DNA of 64,000 bases from Glaciihabitans sp. (GTDB lineage Bacteria > Actinomycetota > Actinomycetes > Actinomycetales > Microbacteriaceae), in contig JAODMY010000021.1 of assembly GCA_025465535.1 (NCBI GenBank), forward strand, positions 37,229 to 101,228, given 5' to 3'. Shown in pieces: positions 35,701 to 44,124 of the stretch (within the stretch, counting starts at the first letter, position 1; each line of letters opens with the position of its first letter). The translations under genes were made by a program, and so were the position numbers. The notes below the pieces were generated by a model. The model was not told the DNA's origin, searched no databases, and worked only from the letters and a program-made list of their open reading frames with translations.

Positions 35701-36585
35701 TCACTGCGGTCGCAGGCGGTCCAGGAGATTGGGGAGCTCGGGAAGTAGCTCACGCGCGAGATAACCGACGGGGCCGATGCGAGTGGCAAGCGCGTCACCG
35801 GCGCTCGCGTGCAGGTATGTGCCCCAGACCGCCGCTTGTTGCGGGGTCGCTCCGCGCGCGCACAATCCCGTTATCGCTCCGGCCAGAACATCTCCGCTAC
35901 CCGACGTGCCGAGCCCAACGGTTCCGGTGCCGGCGGCCCAGAGGTCACCGTCCGCGGACACAACCAAGTTTTGGCAGGACACGGCCGCGCCATAGGCCTT
36001 CGCGATCTCGACGAGCGCCGGCGCCAGGTCACTGATTTCCTCATCGACCAGCCGTTCGGCTTCGCTGATGTTTGGAGTGAGAACCAGCCTTCCGCGGAAT
36101 CGCTTCGCCTGCTCGCGGACCTCGCCAAGCGCCCCAAGCGCAAAAGCATCGAGGACCACGATGGATCGGCGTCCGACCAAATCGGGAAGTATCCGAAGGA
36201 GTTCCGCAGTTTCAGCCGCATCGTCCAGTCCCGGACCCACAAGCACCGCATCCGTGTTGGAAAGATCATCCCCCGCATCGCGTATGCCTTCCCCGCGAAT
36301 GTGCCTGTCGGACGTCTCCTGGAGCGCAACGACCCCGCACTCGGGCAGCGCGGCGGCGACCTCTGCCGAAACGGACGCGGCAACGGCGAGAGTCAGGCGA
36401 CCTGCGCCCACTCGCAGGGCCGCCTCGCCGGCAAGAAGCGCAGCGCCGGGCGCGCGCGCCGCACCACCGACGACGACCACCTGTCCGCGGCTGTATTTGG
36501 AACCGTGGGCGGTGGGCAACGCCCATCCGCGAAGCAACTCGGGCGTGGTCGGCCGCGGAGAATCCGCCCTACTGGGGGGTGACAT
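35701..36585 (-). CDS. nnrD: ADP-dependent NAD(P)H-hydrate dehydratase
   Basis: The product has 294 residues from ATG 36583-36585 (GGGGA upstream). It is a ribokinase-like repair enzyme that converts hydrated NAD(P)H back to NAD(P)H using ADP. Motifs: HGSKYSRGQVVVVGGA near the start, AALRVGAGRLTLA, DAVLVGPGLDD, VLDAFAL, LTPNISEAERL, and the nucleotide loop GTSGSGDVLAGAITGL with the catalytic Asp; the usual GTGGTGD reads GTSGSGD here. The epimerase domain (NnrE) is absent from this protein and from the neighbourhood. It overlaps the upstream phosphatase gene by 17 bases. Confidence 0.9.
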   Translation of the reverse strand: MSPPSRADSPRPTTPELLRGWALPTAHGSKYSRGQVVVVGGAARAPGAALLAGEAALRVGAGRLTLAVAASVSAEVAAALPECGVVALQETSDRHIRGEGIRDAGDDLSNTDAVLVGPGLDDAAETAELLRILPDLVGRRSIVVLDAFALGALGEVREQAKRFRGRLVLTPNISEAERLVDEEISDLAPALVEIAKAYGAAVSCQNLVVSADGDLWAAGTGTVGLGTSGSGDVLAGAITGLCARGATPQQAAVWGTYLHASAGDALATRIGPVGYLARELLPELPNLLDRLRPQ

Positions 36586-37309
36586 CTTTCGTCCCCGGGT
36601 GTTCGGTTGTAGGGACGCCAGCACGGCCGACGTGCTCGTCGCTCGAGAAGATTTCCAATGACCACGAGCCCTGCCCACTCGGGCGCACCAACCTTGTGAC
36701 GGACGCATTGGAGACCGTGTGGGTCAGCGAGAATTCGAGCAACTGCTCTTCGCTGAGCCCGATGCAGACGTAGAGGAACAGGAGAATTACCGCGTCGTGT
36801 GCGGCCACGAGGACGCATTCACCGTCGTTATCGAGGTCGACATCGCGGAGGAAGGATCGAAGGCGAAGCGCAACGTCGGCCCACGATTCGCCGCCCGGCG
36901 GGCGATAGTAGAACTTTCCGAGCCACCGTCGACGGGCCGCCTCCTCAGGCAATCGGTTCTCGACTCCCCAGGTGGTGAGGAGATCGAGGATGCCAAGCTC
37001 ACGGTCTCGCAGTCGATCATCGATGCGAACGCCAAGTCGAAGCCCGGCTTCGGTCGTCGCGATCGAAACAGTCTGTTGCGCCCGAAGGTACGACGACGTC
37101 CACGCTGCACCAGGCTTCAGCGCCGTGGCGTTCTGGCCCAGCCATTCGCCAAGCGCGACGGCCTGTTGCTGTCCGAGCGCGGAGAGGGGCACATCCGCGT
37201 CGCGATGGTCCACGCGAATGAGATCCTCTCCCGCAAGCTCGGCTGCAGCGGCCGCGACGTTGGCCGTGCTTTCGCCGTGGCGCACAAGCCAGAGCTCCGT
37301 CGCGCCCAT
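36569..37309 (-). CDS. Histidine phosphatase family protein
   Basis: The product has 246 residues from ATG 37307-37309; GTG at 37318 is an equal alternative because the AGAGG site falls between ideal spacings. The catalytic RHG(E) motif is at the N-terminus (LWLVRHGES), and the second His lies in VLVAAHDAVILLFLY; SSYLRAQQTVSIA and RELGILD fit the family. Substrate unknown. It is co-transcribed and overlapping with nnrD, so a link to nucleotide or sugar-phosphate clean-up is possible. Confidence 0.85.
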   Translation of the reverse strand: MGATELWLVRHGESTANVAAAAAELAGEDLIRVDHRDADVPLSALGQQQAVALGEWLGQNATALKPGAAWTSSYLRAQQTVSIATTEAGLRLGVRIDDRLRDRELGILDLLTTWGVENRLPEEAARRRWLGKFYYRPPGGESWADVALRLRSFLRDVDLDNDGECVLVAAHDAVILLFLYVCIGLSEEQLLEFSLTHTVSNASVTRLVRPSGQGSWSLEIFSSDEHVGRAGVPTTEHPGTKDVTPQ

Positions 37310-37408
37310 CAACGACACCGGCCTCTGAACGGATTGCGGTCCAGGTCGCGCGGACGTTCTACGGTCCCGCTGGCTTTGGACGAGTTACGTTCGCGGTCGG
37401 ATGCGGGG

Positions 37409-37429
37409 CTGGACATGGTTCGAGTCCAG
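37409..37429. other. Inverted repeat downstream of the helicase gene
   Basis: CTGGAC pairs with GTCCAG around a 9-nt loop, in the 185-bp gap between the helicase (ends 37504 on the minus strand) and the phosphatase. It may act as a terminator for the helicase; no T-run is clear. I see nothing else in this gap. Confidence 0.35.
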
Positions 37430-37503
37430 TGTCAAAGTGGGCGCCAGGCAAGGTCTTGCGTATCGGGGCAATGTTGGTTCTTAACCGGATCTGCCACAGG
37501 CAA

Positions 37504-39261
37504 CTAGTACCGCTCGCCCCGCTTGCCGCGATCGTCGCGTCGAGCCGGGCCACCGCGGTCGGGGCGGATCTCGATGAGCTTTCCGCTGATGCGCGTCGCC
37601 GAGAGCTTGTCGAGCGTCTCCTTCGAGAGGTCGGCTGGCAGTTCGACGATCGAGAAGTCCGGGCGGATCTCGATGTGGCCGAAGTCTTCGCGACTCAGCC
37701 CGCCCTCATTGGCAAGCGCGCCGACGATCTGGCGGGGCTCCACCCGCTGACGCTTGCCAACCTCGATGCGGTAGGCGGAGAGCTTCTTGGTCGAATCACG
37801 CGGACGACGCTCGGCCCGCTCTGGACGATCCGGGCGGTCATCGCGGAACGACCGGCCTTCGCGCGGATTACTCCGCTCCTCGCGGTCGCGAGCCTGCCGG
37901 GCGAAGCGTGGGTCGTCGGGGGAGAGCAGCAGGGGGGTGTCTCCCTGCGCGACGATGGCGAGGGCCGCCGCGACATCCGAATCAAGCACATCGTGATGCT
38001 CGACGTAGTGGGCGACGATGTCGCGGAAGGCGCTTAGGCGATTCTCGTCGCCGAGAGCCTCAGTGATGGCGTCGTCGAAACGGGTGAGGCGCGTGACGTT
38101 GACGTCTTCGACGCTCGGCATGCGCATCTCGACCATCGGCTGACGGGTTGCCCGTTCGATCTGGTCGAGCAGGCGACGCTCGCGGGGTGTGACGAAGCTG
38201 ATGGCAGCGCCGCTGCGTCCGGCGCGTCCCGTGCGACCGATTCGGTGCACGTAGGACTCGGTGTCGATCGGGATGTCGTAGTTGACGACGTGACTGATGC
38301 GGTCGACGTCGAGGCCTCGCGCCGCGACATCCGTTGCGACCAGGATGTCGAGCTTCCCCGACTTGAGCTGCTCGACCGTGCGCTCGCGCATTGCCTGGGG
38401 AACGTCTCCGCTGATGGCGGTGGCCGAGTAGCCGCGGGCGCGGAGTTTCTCGGCGAGCGTCTCCGTCTCGTTCTTGGTACGGACGAACACGATCATGCCT
38501 TCGAAGTTCTCCACCTCGAGGATGCGGGTGAGTGCGTCGATCTTCTGCGGGTACGACACCATGAGGTAGCGCTGGGTGGTGTTGGCCGACGTCGTCGTCT
38601 TGCCCTTGATCGTGATCTCTTCCGGATCGTGAAGGTACTTGCCCGAGATGCGGCGGATCTGCGCCGGCATCGTCGCCGAGAACAGGGCGATCTGTTTGTC
38701 GTCGGGGGTGTCCGCGAGGATGGTCTCCACATCCTCGGCGAAGCCCATCTTCAGCATCTCGTCTGCCTCATCGAGCACGAGGTACTTGAGGTGGGAGAGG
38801 TCGAGCGTGCCCTTCTCGAGATGGTCCATGATTCGACCGGGGGTACCGACGACGACGTGCACGCCGCGGCGGAGGGCGCTGAGCTGGGTGCCGTAGCCCT
38901 GGCCGCCGTAGACCGGAAGAACATGAACACCCCTGAGGTGCGCCGAATACCGCTCGAAGGCCTCGCAGACCTGCAGCGCGAGTTCGCGGGTGGGGGCAAG
39001 CACGAGCGCTTGCGGGGTCTTCTGGCTGAGGTCAAGGCGGTCGAGGATGGGCAGTGCGAACGCGGCCGTCTTACCGGTTCCCGTCTGGGCGACCCCGAGA
39101 ACGTCGCGGCCCTGCAGCAGCGGGGGAATCGTCGCGGCCTGGATGGCGGACGGATTCTCGTACCCGACGTCCTTCAGCGCCCTCAGAACCGCGTCGCCCA
39201 ATCCGAGGTCGCTGAATGTGATGGCGGGCGCTTCGGCCTCGGTCGTTCCTGGGGACGTCAT
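37504..39261 (-). CDS. DEAD-box RNA helicase with DbpA-like RNA-binding domain
   Basis: The product has 585 residues. All helicase motifs are present: Q motif upstream of AQTGTGKTAAF (Walker A), APTRELALQV, TPGRIMD, DEAD, SAT, then the second RecA domain with VATDVAARGLDV and HRIGRTGRAGRSG. A linker rich in Arg/Asp/Glu (about 445-485) precedes a C-terminal DbpA/CsdA-type RNA-binding domain (RIEVGKRQRVEPRQIVGALANEGGL). The tail is basic. It resembles DeaD/CsdA, acting in ribosome assembly and mRNA unwinding, often cold-induced. Confidence 0.95.
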   Translation of the reverse strand: MTSPGTTEAEAPAITFSDLGLGDAVLRALKDVGYENPSAIQAATIPPLLQGRDVLGVAQTGTGKTAAFALPILDRLDLSQKTPQALVLAPTRELALQVCEAFERYSAHLRGVHVLPVYGGQGYGTQLSALRRGVHVVVGTPGRIMDHLEKGTLDLSHLKYLVLDEADEMLKMGFAEDVETILADTPDDKQIALFSATMPAQIRRISGKYLHDPEEITIKGKTTTSANTTQRYLMVSYPQKIDALTRILEVENFEGMIVFVRTKNETETLAEKLRARGYSATAISGDVPQAMRERTVEQLKSGKLDILVATDVAARGLDVDRISHVVNYDIPIDTESYVHRIGRTGRAGRSGAAISFVTPRERRLLDQIERATRQPMVEMRMPSVEDVNVTRLTRFDDAITEALGDENRLSAFRDIVAHYVEHHDVLDSDVAAALAIVAQGDTPLLLSPDDPRFARQARDREERSNPREGRSFRDDRPDRPERAERRPRDSTKKLSAYRIEVGKRQRVEPRQIVGALANEGGLSREDFGHIEIRPDFSIVELPADLSKETLDKLSATRISGKLIEIRPDRGGPARRDDRGKRGERY

Positions 39262-39313
39262 CCGTTAACGCTAGTCGTGGGCGGAGCCCCGAGCATCCAT
39301 GGCCGGGTCGATC

Positions 39314-39892
39314 TCAGTCGGCGCGGATCACTCGGCGAGCGGTCTCTACGAGCTGGGCGCGATAGAGCTTCTTGACCTCGGCGTCATCGAGAGGGCCGTA
39401 GACCATTCGCACGACCTGCGGTGCGGCGATGAACCAGTAGGCCATTCCGATCAGGCTGAGGAAGATCGACCGCGCGTCGGGATCCTCTCCCTCGGCCGCC
39501 TCGCGGATGACTGAAACGCGGTCGTTGTGGTATTTCTCCCGCTTGTCGAAATCGGGAATCTCGGTGGGGGAATAGTGCATGCCTTCGTGTTCATATAGGC
39601 GCACGATCTCGGGATGTTCGCACAGGAAGTCGAACAACTCGCCGAGATAGGAGGGCACATCGTCACTGCGCACGACGACCTGTTCGGCGAGCTCCCCGAG
39701 CCTGGCCTCGAGGACCGCCGCGAAGAGATCCTCCTTGTTACCGAAGTAGGTATAGATCGAGGCCTTGTTGACCCCGGCGCGCTCGGCGATCTTGTCGATC
39801 CGGGCGCCCCCGATGCCGTTTTGCGCGAATTCGATGCCACTCGCCTCGAGTAAGAGCTTGGCGCTTTCCGCGCGGTCGTATCGTCTCGGCAT
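39314..39892 (-). CDS. TetR-family transcriptional regulator
   Basis: The product has 192 residues. The N-terminal TetR helix-turn-helix is clear: LLLEASGIEFAQNGIGGARIDKIAERAGVNKASIYTYFGNKEDLFAAVLEA. The C-terminal ligand domain has a typical helical make-up. It is divergent from an MFS transporter across a 155-bp gap with operator-like repeats (39927-39945), the standard layout of a repressor of a drug or metabolite exporter. Confidence 0.92.
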   Translation of the reverse strand: MPRRYDRAESAKLLLEASGIEFAQNGIGGARIDKIAERAGVNKASIYTYFGNKEDLFAAVLEARLGELAEQVVVRSDDVPSYLGELFDFLCEHPEIVRLYEHEGMHYSPTEIPDFDKREKYHNDRVSVIREAAEGEDPDARSIFLSLIGMAYWFIAAPQVVRMVYGPLDDAEVKKLYRAQLVETARRVIRAD

Positions 39893-39926
39893 GCTTCTTT
39901 GCTCCCGCTCAGTAATTTGTCAATTC

Positions 39927-39945
39927 TACGATGTTACGATGTAAC
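39927..39945. promoter_or_regulatory. Operator-like repeats between TetR and MFS genes
   Basis: TACGATGT is tandemly duplicated (39927-39934 and 39935-39942). Within it lies GTTAC-GAT-GTAAC (39933-39945), a 5+3+5 inverted repeat. This is the most AT-rich part of the gap and the best operator candidate for the TetR protein. TTATTTGTGT further right reappears, reversed, as ACAAATA before the repeat gene at 41366. Confidence 0.55.
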
Positions 39946-40047
39946 CAAACATTTATTTGTGTTGCGTCTCGGAGTCGAATCGCGAGCGCCTCACCCTGGG
40001 TCATTCGCCATCCGTGACGCTGATTACCCAAGGAAGACCGAGATCTC

Positions 40048-41283
40048 GTGGTCCTGAACGCTCCTCTCACCGCTCCCACCTCGTTGACGAAACCCAGACC
40101 GGGGGCCTGGAAACTCGTTGCCCCCGCGATCGCGATCGCAGCGTGGGGCGGCAACCACTTCACCCCGCTGCTGCTCCTTTATCGCCAGGTCGAGGGGTAC
40201 TCCGCGGTTGAGGTCGACCTGTTCCTGGCCTTCTACATTGTCGGTGTGATCCCGGGACTGCTTCTTGCCGGCCCGCTCTCCGACCGCCACGGACGCAAGA
40301 AACTCATGTTCGTGGCCCTGGTCCTCGGGACGATCGGCAGCGTGGTCCTCGGGCTCGGAGCAGCCTCGGTGCCTCTTCTCGAGATCGGTCGCTTCTTCTC
40401 CGGCGCGAGCGTCGCCGTCGCAATGGTCGTCGGGTCGAGCTGGATCAAGGAGCTCTCGAGCGCACCCTACGATCCGGATGTCCGACCGAGCACCGGAGCG
40501 CGTCGCGCGTCGCTCACCCTCACGGTCGGTTTCGGGGCCGGTGCGGGCGTCTCTGGCCTGTTGGCCCAGTGGGGTCCGCTGCCCACGCTGCTGCCCTATG
40601 CGCTTCAGATCCTGCTCACTGTTGTGGCGGTCATCGTCCTTGTCCGGGCCCCCGAGACCAGGCAGTTCGACAGCAGGGTCAAGTCCCTGCTCGCCGACCT
40701 CCGGATTCCTGCGGCATCCCGGCGCCGCTTCTTCGGCGTCATCCTCCCGATCGCACCCTGGGTCTTCTCCACCGCGGCGATCGCCTACGCCGTGATGCCC
40801 GCGCTGATCGAGAAGCAGGTCGGCCCGGACAGGATCGCCTTCGCAACACTCCTCACCGTCGTGACGCTCGGTTCGGGGGTCGGAATTCAGTTGCTGGTGC
40901 CGCGCATCACTGCCATCACCGGCGGGCGCCAGAGCCTCGTGGGCCTGGGGCTCGCGATCCTCGGGGTGATCCTCGGAGCCGTTGAAGCGTCCGCGCTGTC
41001 TCCGGCCCTTGCCATCGTGGTCGCGGTGCTTCTCGGCGGTTCCTACGGGGTGCTAATTGTTTCCGGGCTCATCGAGATCCAGCAAATGGCTGGCCCCGAT
41101 GACGTCGCCGGGATTACCGGGATCTACTACAGCCTCACCTACATCGGATTCATCCTGCCTGTTGTTCTCGCGGCGCTGGCGGCGGCTGCGTCCTACAGCG
41201 TCCTCCTCGCGGTCGTCGCGGCCATCGGCGTCGTCTGCCTGCTCGTGGTTGCCCGGAACGTGCGACCTCGCGCCGGACGCTGA
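40048..41283 (+). CDS. MFS transporter
   Basis: The product has 411 residues from GTG 40048 (AAGGAAGA upstream), with 12 predicted helices. The cytoplasmic loop GPLSDRHGRKKLM is the MFS signature between helices 2 and 3. Substrate unknown; divergent TetR control suggests efflux or uptake of an inducing small molecule. The repeat gene at 41366 lies 82 bp downstream on the same strand, so the two may be functionally linked. Confidence 0.9.
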   Translation: MVLNAPLTAPTSLTKPRPGAWKLVAPAIAIAAWGGNHFTPLLLLYRQVEGYSAVEVDLFLAFYIVGVIPGLLLAGPLSDRHGRKKLMFVALVLGTIGSVVLGLGAASVPLLEIGRFFSGASVAVAMVVGSSWIKELSSAPYDPDVRPSTGARRASLTLTVGFGAGAGVSGLLAQWGPLPTLLPYALQILLTVVAVIVLVRAPETRQFDSRVKSLLADLRIPAASRRRFFGVILPIAPWVFSTAAIAYAVMPALIEKQVGPDRIAFATLLTVVTLGSGVGIQLLVPRITAITGGRQSLVGLGLAILGVILGAVEASALSPALAIVVAVLLGGSYGVLIVSGLIEIQQMAGPDDVAGITGIYYSLTYIGFILPVVLAALAAAASYSVLLAVVAAIGVVCLLVVARNVRPRAGR

Positions 41284-41365
41284 GCGCGCACGGGTTTCAC
41301 CCTCGGCGGCGTTGGTGCTAGCATAAAAACAAATAGTTAGTTATATATGCTCGAAGGGAGCAGTC

Positions 41366-41776
41366 ATGACAATCCAGTCGTGGTGGTTGAAAGGTCGTTC
41401 GGACGCTGTGCAGTCCATCATGGGTTCGTCGGGCGGCTGGGACCGTTCAACCGGTGGCCAACAAGACATCATGAGCGGATCGGTTCAGGCCGAAGTTTCC
41501 GCCGACCAGATGCCGTACCTCATGGGCTCGCTGGGTAGCTGGGACGCATCCCTCGGCGGTCAGCCGGACATCATGAGTGGATCGGCTCAGGCCGGGCTTT
41601 CGGCCGAGAAGACGCCGTACCTCATGAGCTCGCCCGGCCAGTGGAACCCGTCCCTCGATGGTCCACAAGACATCATGGGAGCCGGAGCACAGCCACGCTC
41701 GACCTCGTCGCGGTCGACACCCCAGACGGAAACCATTTCCGAGCTGCCAAACCTCGGTGACCGTCGGGCCGCCTGA
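41366..41776 (+). CDS. Repeat protein: six 17-residue units with invariant Met
   Basis: The product has 136 residues, with a strong AAGGGAG site five bases before ATG 41366 and an AT-rich upstream region. Residues 13-114 are six 17-residue units in alternating A/B order. A units end in W(D/N)xS (Trp25, Trp59, Trp93, period 34) and B units carry DIMSGS (34-36, 68-70, 102-104). Position 7 of every unit is Met (19, 36, 53, 70, 87, 104). No signal peptide or membrane helix is seen; the tail is Ser/Thr/Arg-rich. I do not recognise the family. It might be a repetitive precursor peptide, a solenoid or a metal- or ligand-binding repeat; none is shown. Confidence 0.75.
   Translation: MTIQSWWLKGRSDAVQSIMGSSGGWDRSTGGQQDIMSGSVQAEVSADQMPYLMGSLGSWDASLGGQPDIMSGSAQAGLSAEKTPYLMSSPGQWNPSLDGPQDIMGAGAQPRSTSSRSTPQTETISELPNLGDRRAA
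41402..41707 (+). repeat. Internal 102-bp/51-bp repeats of the repeat gene
   Basis: The 102-bp period is clear at DNA level: GACATCATGAG(C/T)GGATCGG begins at 41465 and 41567, and the related GACATCATGGGA begins at 41669. Each 102-bp unit encodes two related 17-residue halves, so the array grew by duplication of a 51-bp module and then of the 102-bp pair. Confidence 0.85.
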
Positions 41777-41807
41777 GATCGGTTCTGGTGCGCGCGACGT
41801 ATGGCCA

Positions 41808-42110
41808 CTACTCCAGCCCGCGCGGATCCGGCCAGGGCGACGAGTGATGCTCGTGCACGATCATCCACTCGCCTTCGATCTTGCGGAGGGCGATCCTTAG
41901 TCGGCATTTGACGTCGACGACATCCAGGAGCGCGTGAGCGAAAGCGACCGAGTCGCCGGCGACCACCTCGAGTTCGCGCAATCGGAACGAACCCGGGCCG
42001 CCCGGGCTGTAGCGGAAGAACAGCTCCCACGTCTCGCGGTACTCGGCCAGGCCCCTGGCCTGAATGGGCTCGGGGACATCGGTCGGGGGAGTGGTGCGTG
42101 AGAGTGCCAT
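41808..42110 (-). CDS. NTF2/SnoaL-like (YybH-type) protein, possibly N-terminally shortened
   Basis: The product has 100 residues. The core GLAEYRETWELFFRY, FRLRELEVVAGDSVAFAHALLDV, RLRIALRKIEGEWMIVHEHHSSPW is typical of YybH-type NTF2 folds, which usually run to 120-140 residues. The missing first helix may have been lost: upstream bases in another frame read YRDLDGT next to this start, hinting at a frameshift. No clear ribosome site marks the start. Functions in the family range from small-molecule binding to catalysis. Confidence 0.6.
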   Translation of the reverse strand: MALSRTTPPTDVPEPIQARGLAEYRETWELFFRYSPGGPGSFRLRELEVVAGDSVAFAHALLDVVDVKCRLRIALRKIEGEWMIVHEHHSSPWPDPRGLE

Positions 42111-42210
42111 CCAAGTCGCGATAGACAGTGCGCCCGCCTGTTATCGATGCGGCTGCCACCGCGAGCGCATCGATGGCAAACGGGCGCATCGTCGGCATAG
42201 ACGTGCGGCA

Positions 42211-43056
42211 TCACTCGTGGATCTTCTGCTCCTGCTGGGTGAGAACGATTGAGTTCGCATCCACTCCGACGAGTCCGAGGGTGACCCTCAGGAGGGTAGA
42301 AGGCACCTCGTTCCCGGGCGGCGGATCCTTCGCGACGCCCAGACTCAGGCCGTCTCCGCCGGGAGTCGTGCCGGTGACCGAGTCGAGGTAGGCCGTGACG
42401 TTGCCGCGGAGGGTCATCGTTCCCGCGTTGGTCACCAGCGCGGCGGACAGGTTCGCCGGTCGGACATCGAGCATGAAGTCGGTGATCGTGATGGATGCCG
42501 CGACGAGTTTGATTACGGGCGTCCGCTTGCCGTTGGCCAACGGAACAGTAACAAGGCTGACCGACTTGAGCCCGGTGAATGTCAGCGACGATCCGCCGAG
42601 CTGAGCCGCGGGAAGCGTCATCACTGGTGCGTTCTTGTCGGGCGTTGCGATGGCCGAAGCGGCTCCGCCGCCGACCGTCGAGGCGTCGCCGGTCGTGTCG
42701 CCCAGCAGCCCGCCGAGTCCGCCGAGCGGATCGGACGGCGACGCTGTGCCTGTTGGCGACGGAGTCGGGCTCGTCGGCGGCGTCGGCGTGCTGCTGCAAT
42801 CCATCAGCACGGGGATGCACATTTTGGTCGGCTCGTCGCCGGTGGGCACTCGCGCCGCTCCGATTCCGCACAGCGCGAAGATCAGGCAGATGACGACCGC
42901 GGCGCTGACCGGGGCGCGGCTGTGTTTGGCGCCGGGCTTTACCGGCGTCGTCCTAAAGGGAGTGGCTCCCGTGCAGCACTTTCGAAATCGGAGGCCTGCG
43001 GGGTTACCGACTCGATCGTGACTGGTTCTGGCTCGACCGCCTTCTTCGGCATCCAC
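42211..43056 (-). CDS. Exported hypothetical protein of a DUF6230/DUF6114 operon (start uncertain)
   Basis: No good start is visible; GTG 43054-43056 gives 281 residues and overlaps the DUF6114 gene. A hydrophobic segment (SAAVVICLIFALCGIGAA) is followed by an exported part with TPTPPTSPTPSPTGTASPS linker, a Gly-rich stretch and a beta-rich domain (VMTLPAAQLGGSSLTFTGLKSVSLVTVPLANG). The C-terminal domain resembles the beta-fold of the DUF6230 protein two genes upstream, so they may be related secreted partners. Confidence 0.6.
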   Translation of the reverse strand: MDAEEGGRARTSHDRVGNPAGLRFRKCCTGATPFRTTPVKPGAKHSRAPVSAAVVICLIFALCGIGAARVPTGDEPTKMCIPVLMDCSSTPTPPTSPTPSPTGTASPSDPLGGLGGLLGDTTGDASTVGGGAASAIATPDKNAPVMTLPAAQLGGSSLTFTGLKSVSLVTVPLANGKRTPVIKLVAASITITDFMLDVRPANLSAALVTNAGTMTLRGNVTAYLDSVTGTTPGGDGLSLGVAKDPPPGNEVPSTLLRVTLGLVGVDANSIVLTQQEQKIHE

Positions 43057-43388
43057 GACACGATCAGGATGCCGCCGACCGCGCCCAGCAGCATCCCGAT
43101 GAAGAATCCACCGAGGTTCAGCCCCACGAGCGAGTACACCGACAGCACGAGAGAGATCACGCCGTAGAAGATGCGGTGCTGCGGCATGAGCATTGCCAGG
43201 AGGCCGAGCAGCAGCATGGCGATCGGGATGATCGTCGACTGCAGTCCCTCGATCCCGAGCTGGACATGGATGTTTCCAAGGTCGAGTTGCCCTGAGAAGA
43301 ACATCTCGATGCCGGCGAGCATCGTGAGCACCCCACCGATGAATGGTCGGCGCGTTGCCCACGCGCGGAACGACTGCCAGTGCGTCAT
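42939..43388 (-). CDS. DUF6114 membrane protein
   Basis: The product has 149 residues from ATG 43386-43388, overlapping the DUF6230 stop (ATGA). Four hydrophobic segments: RRPFIGGVLTMLAGIEMFF, IIPIAMLLLGLLAMLM, FYGVISLVLSVYSLVG and GFFIGMLLGAVGGILIVSW. The C-tail is charged. The FIGG and GxLxxLAGxE pattern fits DUF6114, which occurs next to DUF6230 genes in actinobacteria; function unknown. It overlaps the third gene of the operon. Confidence 0.8.
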   Translation of the reverse strand: MTHWQSFRAWATRRPFIGGVLTMLAGIEMFFSGQLDLGNIHVQLGIEGLQSTIIPIAMLLLGLLAMLMPQHRIFYGVISLVLSVYSLVGLNLGGFFIGMLLGAVGGILIVSWMPKKAVEPEPVTIESVTPQASDFESAAREPLPLGRRR

Positions 43389-43984
43389 GAGAAGCATCCC
43401 TTGCTTCCGTCGGTGAGCTGCACGTGCATGCCGGTCAGGTTGAAGACCGCGGCCTGGGTCGACCACGCGGTCTGCTGCAGCCCATCGATCTTGATGGTGT
43501 CGGCATCCTGGGCGAAGTCGCCCGCCGTGCCCTTCGCGCTGGTGTTGACATGGGCCGCGTCGACGCCGATGCGGATGTTGCCGAAGCTCGCGTCACCCTT
43601 GAGGTCGGTCATGCCGATCTGGAGATTCGTCGCGGTCGCCGGCTTGCCACCGCCGCCCGCGGTGATGAGCATGCCGACCTTGCCGAGCGGAGTGTCTGTG
43701 ACCACCGACTGGCAGAGATCCGAGAGGCTCGCCTGCCCGATGTTGGCGATGGCGACCTGGTGGTCTTTGCCATTCGTGTCCTTCGCGACGCCCGCATACT
43801 GCGAGAAGGATGTTCCGCTGAGCTGGGTCGCGCCGATTTGAAACTGGCTGCCGGACACGTCGAACGCGACAGGTACTGCTCCGTTCGCAACGCCCGCCAT
43901 CATCACGGTTGCGACAACGGCGACGGGAACTGCGGCGAGCAGGATGCGCCCGCCGTGGGTACCAGTGAGTTTGCGGAACTTCAT
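43385..43984 (-). CDS. DUF6230 secreted protein
   Basis: The product has 199 residues from ATG 43982-43984, which has an ideal AAGGAGG six bases upstream; an earlier in-frame start at 44002 does not. The N-terminus is basic with a hydrophobic segment (ILLAAVPVAVVATVMMAG) and an AxA-like site (ANGA), so it is exported. The body is a beta-rich DUF6230 domain (SQFQIGATQLSGTSFSQYAGV) with two Cys. It leads a three-gene surface operon. Confidence 0.82.
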   Translation of the reverse strand: MKFRKLTGTHGGRILLAAVPVAVVATVMMAGVANGAVPVAFDVSGSQFQIGATQLSGTSFSQYAGVAKDTNGKDHQVAIANIGQASLSDLCQSVVTDTPLGKVGMLITAGGGGKPATATNLQIGMTDLKGDASFGNIRIGVDAAHVNTSAKGTAGDFAQDADTIKIDGLQQTAWSTQAAVFNLTGMHVQLTDGSKGCFS

Positions 43985-44124
43985 AGATCCTCCTTGATCC
44001 AAGCCAGTGGATGCGACTGGACGCTCGTACTCCTACTAGAGGGACGCCCGACTGGTGCTTCTATGACGCGAATTGGCGAAATTTCTTCAGTGGGATGTCC
44101 TACCCGGCTTCTAGGCTGGAGAAA

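Noticed and set aside
37409..37435. tRNA-like T-arm (GGTTCGAGTCC)
   Set aside because: The flanking bases do not form a T-stem, and no acceptor, D or anticodon arms can be placed upstream.
41284..42110. Complete RiPP biosynthetic cluster around the repeat gene
   Set aside because: No YcaO, lanthionine synthetase, radical SAM, ATP-grasp or leader-peptidase gene is in the neighbourhood, so only the repeat gene itself is reported.
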